This document shows, piece after piece, positions 1 to 5,589 of a stretch of DNA of 5,669 nt. The stretch comes from Gammaproteobacteria bacterium (lineage in GTDB: Bacteria; Pseudomonadota; Gammaproteobacteria; UBA9214), in contig DAOVYA010000122.1 of assembly GCA_030635865.1 (NCBI GenBank), positions 1 to 5,669 on the forward strand, given 5' to 3'. A model generated the notes under the pieces. That model saw only the letters and a program-made list of their open reading frames with translations, had not been told where the DNA came from and did no database searches. The position numbers were made by a program, and so were the translations under genes. The first letter of the stretch is position 1; each line of letters begins with the position of its first letter.

Positions 1-111
1 ATACTGACATATAATTTTTTGCGTGGCCGTGGTGCAGGACAGCGTTTAAGCTACCCTCTGCCAGTGGTAGAAGTCAACGAAGTTCATGAAATAAATCAGG
101 TTTTGAGCTAG
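1..111 (+). CDS. C-terminal fragment of an unidentified protein (5' end outside the window)
   Basis: Frame 1 is open from the first base to a TAG at 109-111 and gives 36 residues ending in NEVHEINQVLS. No start codon or upstream sequence is visible, so this would be the tail of a plus-strand gene that begins before the window. The peptide is hydrophilic with a basic patch (LRGRGAGQR) and shows no motif I recognise, so I assign no function. An open stretch of 36 codons could occur by chance. The main support is that it stops just before the next gene and lies on the same strand. A gap of 66 nt separates it from the ATG at 178. Confidence 0.45.
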   Translation: MLTYNFLRGRGAGQRLSYPLPVVEVNEVHEINQVLS

Positions 112-177
112 ACTCTGGCGCCCTTGATGTGCACGCAAGCCGTCCAATGCCCATACAAACAGGTCAGCAAGACCACA

Positions 178-531
178 ATGAGCGCAATCGAAAATTTCAC
201 GGAAAGTGAATTATGGATCATCAACACCACGCTGGAGGAGCGCTATGGCAAACCCATGGAACTGCAGCTGGCCGATACCGAGTTACGCCTGAACCCGTAT
301 GATACAGAGCTCAGCTCCTGCCCGGCAGCCTTCTGGGAACATGAAGGTTGCAAGTTTATCGTCTGCAAAACCGGCGACACGCGCTACCGCTGCCAGTTTT
401 ACTACCGTGTCCACAAGATGTATGGCACCGGCGTGGAAGAATATGACGACCTCTCGGAATGCATGGTGACGCTGTTACAGGTACAGGCCGACTTTGTAGT
501 CGGTCAGGATGACGAATCAGAAATATCGTAA
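178..531 (+). CDS. Conserved-looking hypothetical protein, 117 aa, Cys-containing
   Basis: I do not recognise the family. From the ATG at 178 the protein has 117 residues, beginning MSAIENFTESELW and ending in an acidic tail (GQDDESEIS). It is soluble, with no signal peptide or membrane segment. Five cysteines (C48, C58, C63, C72, C95) are spread through an aromatic-rich middle (FWEHEGCKF, RCQFYYRVHKMYG). The spacing does not form a classic CxxC metal motif. The frame is also open upstream to an ATG at 127 and a TTG at 124. I prefer 178 because the extra N-terminus (CTQAVQCPYKQVSK) looks unlike the rest, but no start has a strong ribosome site. The gene ends 43 nt before pfp on the same strand, so co-transcription with pfp is plausible. 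That position is the only clue to its role. A small regulatory or metabolite-binding protein would be a guess. Confidence 0.7.
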   Translation: MSAIENFTESELWIINTTLEERYGKPMELQLADTELRLNPYDTELSSCPAAFWEHEGCKFIVCKTGDTRYRCQFYYRVHKMYGTGVEEYDDLSECMVTLLQVQADFVVGQDDESEIS

Positions 532-561
532 AACCGACAACCCGGAAATCAAGAAACCCCA

Positions 562-566
562 GGGAG
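562..566 (+). promoter_or_regulatory. Ribosome binding site of pfp
   Basis: GGGAG lies 8 nt before the ATG at 575. It decides the pfp start: the frame is open back to an ATG at 509, but that would add 22 polar residues and overlap the upstream gene by 23 nt. The N-terminus MATAVKKKNAFYAQSGG places the phosphate-binding SGG turn near residue 16, as expected in the PFK family. Confidence 0.75.
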
Positions 567-574
567 AGCAACAC

Positions 575-1852
575 ATGGCAACAGCAGTAAAGAAGAAAAA
601 TGCGTTCTACGCACAGTCCGGTGGCGTTACCGCGGTGATCAATGCATCCGCCTGTGGCGTTATCGAGACGGCACGCAAACACAAGGATAAAATTGGCAAG
701 GTCTTTGCGGGACGCAACGGTATCATCGGCGCCCTGGCGGAAGACCTGATCGATACCAGCAAGGAATCTGCACGTGCCATCGCCGCACTGCGCCAAACGC
801 CATCCGGCGCCTTCGGCTCCTGCCGTTACAAGATGAAGAGCCTGGAGGCCAACAAGCGCGAATACGACCGCCTGATTGAAGTCTTCGCGGCGCACAACAT
901 CGGTTATTTCTTCTACAATGGTGGCGGTGACTCGGCCGACACCTGCCTGAAGGTTTCCCAGCTCTCCAGGGCGACCGGTTACCCGATCCAGGCCATCCAC
1001 ATACCCAAGACCGTGGACAACGACCTGCCGATCACCGACAACTGCCCCGGCTTTGGTTCCGTAGCCAAGTACATCGCAATCTCCACCCGTGAAGCCAGTT
1101 TTGACGTGGCCTCCATGTGCGCCACCTCCACCAAGGTGTTCGTGCTTGAAGTGATGGGCCGCCATGCAGGCTGGATCGCGGCGGCCGGCGGCATGGCCGC
1201 CTCGGAAGACTGCGACCTGCCGATCATCATCCTGTTCCCGGAAGTCCCCTTCAACCAGGCGAAGTTCCTGCGCGAGGTCAAGGCGAAGGTGAAGCAATAC
1301 GGCTATGTCTCCATCGTCGTCTCCGAGGGCGTGGCGGACAAGAAGGGCAAGTTCCTCGCCGACCAGGGCTTGAAAGATGCCTTTGGCCACGCCCAGCTCG
1401 GCGGTGTCGCCCCGGTCATTGCCAACCTGGTACGTGACAAGCTGGGTTACAAGTACCATTGGGCCGTGGCGGACTACCTGCAGCGTGCGGCACGCCACAT
1501 CGCGTCCAAATCCGATGTCGAGCAGGCCTATGCCCTCGGCAAGGCCGGCGTCGAGCTGGCACTGGCCGGCAAGAACTCCGTCATGCCAACCGTGGTACGC
1601 ACCTCGAACAAGCCCTACCGCTGGAAGATCGGGGAAGCAAAACTGTCCCGCGTGGCCAATGTCGAGAAGATGATGCCCAAGCGCTACATCAGCAAGGACG
1701 GCTTTGGTATTACCAAAAGCTGCCGGGATTACCTGGCGCCGCTGATGCAGGGCGAGGACTATCCGACTTATGGAAAGGATGGCATGCCTGAATACGTTCA
1801 ACTCAAGAACGTGTCCGTTAAAAAGAAACTCAAGGGTTTCAGGGTCAAGTAA
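575..1852 (+). CDS. pfp: Pyrophosphate-dependent phosphofructokinase (diphosphate--fructose-6-phosphate 1-phosphotransferase)
   Basis: This cytosolic enzyme reversibly transfers phosphate between PPi and fructose 6-phosphate, giving fructose 1,6-bisphosphate and Pi. It has 425 residues, close to methylotroph PPi-PFKs and longer than the roughly 320-residue ATP-PFK. Seen in order: the SGGVTAVINA phosphate loop (15-24); GGGDS (116-120), with D119 where ATP enzymes have Gly; PKTVDND (144-150), with K145 where ATP enzymes have Gly and with the catalytic Asp pair D148/D150; the sugar-phosphate motif MGRHAGW (194-200); and SEGV (250-253). The Asp plus Lys combination is the established mark of PPi specificity. 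In Methylococcus capsulatus the homologue also phosphorylates sedoheptulose 7-phosphate and is co-transcribed with an H+-pyrophosphatase. The same layout follows here, with one small gene between. PPi use is confident; substrate breadth is inferred. GGGDS rather than GGDDS is a small variation. Confidence 0.95.
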   Translation: MATAVKKKNAFYAQSGGVTAVINASACGVIETARKHKDKIGKVFAGRNGIIGALAEDLIDTSKESARAIAALRQTPSGAFGSCRYKMKSLEANKREYDRLIEVFAAHNIGYFFYNGGGDSADTCLKVSQLSRATGYPIQAIHIPKTVDNDLPITDNCPGFGSVAKYIAISTREASFDVASMCATSTKVFVLEVMGRHAGWIAAAGGMAASEDCDLPIIILFPEVPFNQAKFLREVKAKVKQYGYVSIVVSEGVADKKGKFLADQGLKDAFGHAQLGGVAPVIANLVRDKLGYKYHWAVADYLQRAARHIASKSDVEQAYALGKAGVELALAGKNSVMPTVVRTSNKPYRWKIGEAKLSRVANVEKMMPKRYISKDGFGITKSCRDYLAPLMQGEDYPTYGKDGMPEYVQLKNVSVKKKLKGFRVK

Positions 1853-1864
1853 GCGGCCACTGCC

Positions 1865-2065
1865 ATGACGCTTGAGAAGGCCCGCGAACTGCTCGCCGTC
1901 CAGGCCAGCATGGGCGGCGGTTACAACCGCAATGGTGCAAGGCTTATCCTGGCCGAGGTCCAGGCAGACCATGGCCAAGTGGTAGTTGACGACCTGATTC
2001 GGGAGTTTGATTTTGAGAACCTGTTTGGCTTCAAGCCGGGCACGGTCTTCAGGAAACCTATTTAA
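1865..2065 (+). CDS. Small hypothetical protein between pfp and hppA, 66 aa
   Basis: An ATG 12 nt after the pfp stop opens a 66-residue frame that closes 28 nt before hppA. I do not recognise the family. The first half ([20 protein letters not shown]) looks like an amphipathic helix followed by a Gly-rich turn (G17-G19). A second predicted helix (about 24-47, [20 protein letters not shown]) leads to an aromatic end, [11 protein letters not shown] (50-60). There is no membrane segment or signal peptide. Codon use matches its neighbours, and the tight fit between two functionally linked genes supports a real gene. The ribosome site is weak (AGCGG about 8 nt upstream), so translation may be coupled to pfp. 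A role as a partner or regulator of the phosphofructokinase is inferred from position only. Confidence 0.75.
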   Translation: MTLEKARELLAVQASMGGGYNRNGARLILAEVQADHGQVVVDDLIREFDFENLFGFKPGTVFRKPI

Positions 2066-2080
2066 AACAGCACAGAACCA

Positions 2081-2086
2081 AAGGAG
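2081..2086 (+). promoter_or_regulatory. Ribosome binding site of hppA
   Basis: AAGGAG lies 7 nt before the ATG at 2094. It is the strongest Shine-Dalgarno in the window and fits high expression of an abundant membrane protein. It fixes the start at 2094 although the frame is open back to 2007: the extra 29 residues would be polar and would overlap the 66-aa gene. Confidence 0.85.
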
Positions 2087-2093
2087 AAAACGA

Positions 2094-4121
2094 ATGTCGA
2101 CTGAACTGATTTTTGCTCTCGCCAGCGGGTTTGGCGCACTGATCTATGGTGCGTTCTCCGTCAAGTGGATCCTGGCCAAGCCAACCGGCAGTGATCGCAT
2201 GCGTGAAATTTCCGGCGCCATACAGGAAGGGGCCAAGGCCTACTTGAACAGGCAGTATGCGACCATCAGCATGGTGGGTATTGCGCTATTCGTGGTGGTT
2301 GGCTTCTTTATTGACTGGACCACAGCCTCTGGCTTTGCGGTCGGTGCAATCTTCTCCGGACTGACCGGTTACATCGGCATGAACATCTCGGTGCGCTCCA
2401 ACGTACGCACCGCCGAAGCCGCTAATGACGGTGTCAATGCCGCCATGCAGATTGCCTTTCGTGGCGGCGCCATCACGGGCATGCTGGTGGTTGGCCTGGC
2501 CCTTATCGGTGTTGCCGGTTTTTATGCATTAATGCTGGCCATCGGTGCTGAAGACCCGCTGCACCCGCTGCTCGGACTGGCCTTCGGCGGTTCACTGATC
2601 TCCATCTTTGCACGGCTCGGTGGCGGCATCTTTACCAAGGGCGCGGATGTTGGCGCGGACATCGTCGGCAAGGTCGAGGCCGGCATCCCGGAAGATGACC
2701 CGCGTAACCCGGCCGTGATCGCCGATAACGTCGGCGACAACGTCGGTGACTGCGCAGGCATGGCGGCAGATCTGTTCGAGACCTATGCCGTAACCGTGGT
2801 TGCAACCATGTTGCTGGGCAGCCTGTTAACGGAAAACGGCGGGGCATCCGCCCTCTATCCACTGGTGCTGGGCGGCGCTTCCATTATTGCCTCCATCATC
2901 GGGACCTTCTTCGTGAAAACCTCTGAAGGCAGCAAGATCATGAATGCCCTGTACCGCGGCCTGATCGTGGCGGGCATCATTGCAGCCATTGCTTTTTACC
3001 CGCTGACTACCTGGGTCCTGGGTGACAGCATCCTGCTTGATGGTGCGGAAGTCAGCACACGGTTCCTGTACTACTGTGCCCTGATCGGACTGGCACTGAC
3101 TGCCGCCATGGTTGTTATTACCGAGTACTACACGGGTACCGAGTTCAAACCGGTCAGGCACATTGCCGAGGCCTCCACCACCGGTGACGGCACCAATGTC
3201 ATTGCCGGTCTGGGTGTCTCCATGAAGTCAACTACACTGCCCGTTCTTGCCATCTGCGCCAGCATCTGGGGCGCCTTTGAACTGGCCGGTCTGTATGGTA
3301 TTGCCATTGCCGCAACCTCCATGCTGTCCATGACCGGGATCATCGTCGCCCTTGACGCCTATGGCCCGATCACCGACAACGCCGGTGGTATTGCCGAGAT
3401 GGCTGGACTGGACGAAAAGATCCGCAACATCACCGACCCGCTGGATGCCGTCGGCAACACCACCAAGGCCGTTACCAAGGGTTATGCCATCGGCTCGGCC
3501 GGACTCGCGGCGCTGGTACTGTTCGCGGACTATACCCATGCCCTGGGTGAGCATAGTGACACTGCACTGAACTTCTCGCTGAATAACCACATGGTGTTAA
3601 TCGGCCTGTTACTGGGCGGACTGGTTCCCTTCCTGTTCGGCGCCATGGCCATGGAGGCCGTGGGCCGCGCAGCCGGCGGCATCGTCAACGAGGTGCGCCG
3701 CCAGTTCAGGGAGATGCCCGGCATCATGGACCATACACAAAAACCTGATTACTCCAGGGCCGTGGACATGCTAACCAAGGCGGCCATCAGGGAAATGATT
3801 ATCCCTTCACTGCTGCCGGTCATGGTCCCGGTCATCGTCGGCCTGACACTCGGCGCAGAAGCCCTTGGTGGATTGCTGATCGGCACCATCGTAACCGGCC
3901 TGTTTGTCGCCATTTCCATGACCGCCGGTGGTGGCGCATGGGACAATGCCAAGAAATACATTGAAGACGGTAATTTCGGCGGCAAGGGTAGTGACGCCCA
4001 CAAGGCGGCGGTGACCGGTGACACCGTCGGCGACCCCTACAAGGACACGGCGGGCCCGGCAATCAACCCGTTGATCAAGATCATCAACATTGTTGCGCTG
4101 TTGATTGTGCCTTTACTGTAA
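2094..4121 (+). CDS. hppA: Membrane-bound proton-translocating pyrophosphatase, K+-independent type
   Basis: This inner-membrane pump couples PPi hydrolysis to H+ export and can run backwards to make PPi. It has 675 residues, normal for bacterial members, which carry about 16 membrane helices. The first helix is at about 3-27, and the protein ends in a hydrophobic segment ([13 protein letters not shown]). Catalytic motifs are intact: [11 protein letters not shown] (185-195, the D-x7-K-x-E signature), DNVGDNVGD (211-219) and [10 protein letters not shown] (642-651), which supply the Asp and Lys residues that bind Mg-PPi. [10 protein letters not shown] (454-463) has K458 and T461, where K+-dependent enzymes have Ala and Gly/Ala, so this is the K+-independent subfamily, whose members pump H+. 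E229 in DLFETY matches the ion-gate Glu position of that subfamily. The gene follows pfp and a small gene on the same strand, linking PPi made by sugar metabolism to proton motive force. No truncation or frameshift is seen. Confidence 0.97.
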   Translation: MSTELIFALASGFGALIYGAFSVKWILAKPTGSDRMREISGAIQEGAKAYLNRQYATISMVGIALFVVVGFFIDWTTASGFAVGAIFSGLTGYIGMNISVRSNVRTAEAANDGVNAAMQIAFRGGAITGMLVVGLALIGVAGFYALMLAIGAEDPLHPLLGLAFGGSLISIFARLGGGIFTKGADVGADIVGKVEAGIPEDDPRNPAVIADNVGDNVGDCAGMAADLFETYAVTVVATMLLGSLLTENGGASALYPLVLGGASIIASIIGTFFVKTSEGSKIMNALYRGLIVAGIIAAIAFYPLTTWVLGDSILLDGAEVSTRFLYYCALIGLALTAAMVVITEYYTGTEFKPVRHIAEASTTGDGTNVIAGLGVSMKSTTLPVLAICASIWGAFELAGLYGIAIAATSMLSMTGIIVALDAYGPITDNAGGIAEMAGLDEKIRNITDPLDAVGNTTKAVTKGYAIGSAGLAALVLFADYTHALGEHSDTALNFSLNNHMVLIGLLLGGLVPFLFGAMAMEAVGRAAGGIVNEVRRQFREMPGIMDHTQKPDYSRAVDMLTKAAIREMIIPSLLPVMVPVIVGLTLGAEALGGLLIGTIVTGLFVAISMTAGGGAWDNAKKYIEDGNFGGKGSDAHKAAVTGDTVGDPYKDTAGPAINPLIKIINIVALLIVPLL

Positions 4122-4154
4122 AACAGGCAAGGGGTCAGAGCGGGTAACGGCATA

Positions 4155-4865
4155 ATGAAACAACCTGGCCCCGAAAATATGGTTGTCGGTGACAAGAGCG
4201 GCATCGATCTGTCCGAATCCCGGCCCTCGCTACAGGCCGAGCTCAAGGAACATGAGCAACACCTTGAGGCCCTGCCAGGCGACTGCAAACCTGTTGACCG
4301 CGCCCGCGTTCAACTGGATATTGCCGAGACCCTGCTGGCCCTGCAGAAGAAAAAGGAAAGCTGGAACATCGGCCGGGAAATATTTGATATTTTCGTTGCA
4401 GAAGAATCATGGCAGGATGCCATCGAAACCTGCGACGTCCTGTTCCAGTGTGAACAACCCGAATCACTGGTCGCCCTTGGTAATGGTATCTGGCTGTCAA
4501 TCACCTACCCGGTGCCTGCACAGTTAACCGTCGCCATGCTGCAACACATCATCGATGAAACCCCGGATGATTCGGATGGCGGGCCGGTGGCAGCCATGGC
4601 AGCACACTACATCGCTGACCTTCGCACCGAGGGCAAGGAAAAGGAAAGCCTGACTTTCTTCACCAACCAGATTGTGGCGGGCGTGGCAAAGCGTCACCGC
4701 GGTATTGAAGATGATCCCGACATGATCAGGATGTGGATCGAGATTCTTGAACTCAATGACGTGAAAGAACTGTTATCACGACTCTCCACCATGATCGACA
4801 CGATCGTCGGGGACAACTGGTGGATTGACCGCGACGCCCTGCGCGCGAAGCTGCCGGTGAACTAG
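4155..4865 (+). CDS. Hypothetical helical protein downstream of hppA, 236 aa, possibly TPR-like
   Basis: I cannot name a family with certainty. The protein is soluble and acidic, with no signal peptide or membrane helix. After a variable N-terminus (1-25) comes a likely coiled or helical stretch, SLQAELKEHEQHLEAL (25-40). Consecutive helix pairs follow: RARVQLDIAETLLALQKKKESWNIG (49-73) and ESWQDAIETCDVLFQCEQPESL (84-105). Their A/L/W spacing resembles tetratricopeptide repeats. The C-terminal half holds PAQLTVAMLQHIIDETPDD (121-139), a helix with AAMAAHYIADL (146-156) and a Trp-rich end, DNWWIDRDAL (220-229). It starts 33 nt after hppA with no terminator between, so it probably belongs to the same transcript. 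The ribosome site is poor (AAGGGG lies about 20 nt upstream); an ATG at 4179 is an alternative start. A scaffold or assembly factor for the PPi enzymes is a guess from position and fold. Confidence 0.82.
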   Translation: MKQPGPENMVVGDKSGIDLSESRPSLQAELKEHEQHLEALPGDCKPVDRARVQLDIAETLLALQKKKESWNIGREIFDIFVAEESWQDAIETCDVLFQCEQPESLVALGNGIWLSITYPVPAQLTVAMLQHIIDETPDDSDGGPVAAMAAHYIADLRTEGKEKESLTFFTNQIVAGVAKRHRGIEDDPDMIRMWIEILELNDVKELLSRLSTMIDTIVGDNWWIDRDALRAKLPVN

Positions 4866-5025
4866 CCCACCCTCAACCTTGATTCACGCTGATGTATCTT
4901 CAACCTCTGCATCAAAGATACCGCTAAAATAATCATACTTGGCAGCTATTCGTAAACATTGTATTTTCTCGCGCAAAGGCGCAAAGTAAAAAGCTACTTG
5001 AGGAACCTCTGATTAATTACCTTGC

Positions 5026-5052
5026 CGTCATCCCGGCGAATGCCGGGATCCA
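5026..5052 (+). repeat. 27-bp hairpin repeat unit, copy 1
   Basis: The unit begins CGTCATCCCGGC and ends GGGATCCA. It contains a perfect 8-bp stem, ATCCCGGC (5030-5037) with GCCGGGAT (5042-5049), around a GAAT loop. It faces copy 2 head to head. Confidence 0.85.
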
Positions 5053-5067
5053 GAGATTTCAACGACA

Positions 5068-5094
5068 TGGATTCCGGCCTGCGCCGGAATGACG
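5068..5094 (-). repeat. 27-bp hairpin repeat unit, copy 2 (inverted)
   Basis: This is the inverted partner of copy 1, ending GGAATGACG on the plus strand. It has a perfect 8-bp stem, ATTCCGGC (5071-5078) with GCCGGAAT (5083-5090), around a CTGC loop. Its stem differs from copy 1 but keeps full pairing. Confidence 0.85.
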
Positions 5095-5206
5095 AATAAA
5101 TCAGAGCTTCCTTAAAATTTATTTCTTTGCGCCTTTGCGTCTTTGCGCGAGAATGTTTCTTTCCGGATGCCAATCGGCAACATAAGGATGACAACCCGGG
5201 TTCAAC

Positions 5207-5467
5207 TCACTTCAACAACGGATGGTCTTTCGGCAACTGATGTGCATACCACATGGCTAACCGGTGCCGCATGGTCTTCTGCGATACCTGGTCTTCAGGC
5301 ATTGGTGAAATAACCTTGTCATGAACCAGTAACCGGTAAATGTATTCGATCTTCTCATGCGCCGAGTCAGTTGGCTCAAATTCAACAACGCCGCGTTCCC
5401 TGCCATACTTCTCACCAGCGAGTATGGCTTCCTTGACCAGTTCCTTTTCGTGCTTGAGTTTTTTCAT
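5207..5467 (-). CDS. Hypothetical protein, 86 aa
   Basis: I do not recognise the family. The protein is 86 residues, small, highly charged and soluble. It has a Lys-rich N-terminal helix (MKKLKHEKELVKEAILAGEKYG, 1-22), an acidic linker (EFEPTDSAHEKIEYIYRLL, 29-47) and a C-terminal helix with MRHRLAMWYAHQL (66-78). There is no signal peptide, membrane segment or Cys motif. No Shine-Dalgarno precedes the ATG. A TATACT hexamer at 5482-5477 (minus strand) resembles a -10 box and would give a very short or absent leader, but no good -35 is present. It lies downstream of the presumed thiC on the same strand, separated by the 5508-5583 inverted repeat, and converges on the hppA cluster. Its sequence looks like real protein rather than repeat translation. 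Confidence 0.65.
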   Translation of the reverse strand: MKKLKHEKELVKEAILAGEKYGRERGVVEFEPTDSAHEKIEYIYRLLVHDKVISPMPEDQVSQKTMRHRLAMWYAHQLPKDHPLLK

Positions 5468-5507
5468 GCGTAGTTGAGTATAAAAAAATGATTAGTTTAA
5501 GTTAGCA

Positions 5508-5583
5508 CGTCATTCCCGCGAAAGCGGGAATCCATGGTTATTTCAAATACAAAAACTGGATTCCCGCTTTCGCGGGAATGACG
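5508..5583. repeat. Perfect 27-bp inverted repeat (two hairpin units head to head)
   Basis: The arms 5508-5534 and 5557-5583 are exact reverse complements around a 22-nt AT-rich spacer. Each arm is also a hairpin: ATTCCCGC (5512-5519) with GCGGGAAT (5524-5531) around a GAAA loop, and the mirror version at 5560-5579. The motif ATTCCC-N8-GGGAAT matches the form of the neisserial dRS3 repeat and similar repeats in other proteobacteria. It has the same architecture as the inner part of the 4966-5153 element. It sits 7 bp past the presumed thiC stop and could act as a transcript 3'-end stabiliser or terminator; no T-run follows it. Confidence 0.9.
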
Positions 5584-5589
5584 AATGGA

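Larger units (their letters stand above)
4966..5153. repeat. Nested palindromic repeat element, about 188 bp
   Basis: Three inverted-repeat layers share one centre. The outer arms are 4966-4986 and 5125-5153, built from CGCAAAG heptamers, and both start TTCTCGCGCAAAG read inward. The middle arms are 5001-5018 and 5095-5112, matching at 16 of 18 positions. The inner arms are 27-bp hairpin units at 5026-5052 and 5068-5094 around a 15-nt centre. The structure resembles a MITE-like or REP-type element, or successive insertions of one repeat into another. It contains no transposase. Repeats of the CGCAAAG type and of the CATTCCGGC type are common in proteobacterial genomes and often cause spurious ORF calls. 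Confidence 0.85.
4866..5206. other. Convergent intergenic region, 341 bp, mostly repeat DNA
   Basis: This spacer separates the end of the plus-strand cluster from the end of the minus-strand 86-aa gene. More than half of it is the nested palindrome at 4966-5153. The left flank (4866-4965) is AT-rich with no gene. The right flank (5154-5206) holds nothing recognisable. No classic terminator (stem plus T-run) is visible, so the palindrome hairpins may be what stops transcription from both sides; that is inference. Confidence 0.7.

Noticed and set aside
509..574. Upstream extension of pfp to the ATG at 509
   Set aside because: It overlaps the preceding gene, adds a polar tail not expected in the family, and the good ribosome site belongs to the ATG at 575.
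356..1978. Long minus-strand open frame of 540 codons
   Set aside because: It lies antisense to pfp, whose conserved motifs are intact. It has Gly/His/Val-rich composition typical of the reverse complement of a GC-rich gene and no recognisable domain.
2007..2093. Upstream extension of hppA to 2007
   Set aside because: It overlaps the 66-aa gene in another frame; the strong AAGGAG and a normal N-terminal membrane helix support the start at 2094.
2522..4062. Several minus-strand frames opposite hppA
   Set aside because: All are shadows of the hppA coding sequence, with low-complexity Pro/Arg/Ser-rich or similar composition and no ribosome sites.
4894..4921. Hairpin GTATCTT / AAGATAC after the 236-aa gene as a terminator
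   Set aside because: The stem is only 7 bp and AT-rich, with a 14-nt loop and no T-run, so it is too weak to call.
4994..5194. Minus-strand frame of 66 codons across the palindrome
   Set aside because: It is a translation of repeat DNA: the segments AKTQRRKE and SFRRRPES...DPGIRRDDG are the peptides produced by CGCAAAG and CATTCCGGC repeats and are common spurious annotations.
5026..5583. CRISPR array
   Set aside because: The repeat units are in inverted pairs with no regular spacer series, and no cas genes are present.
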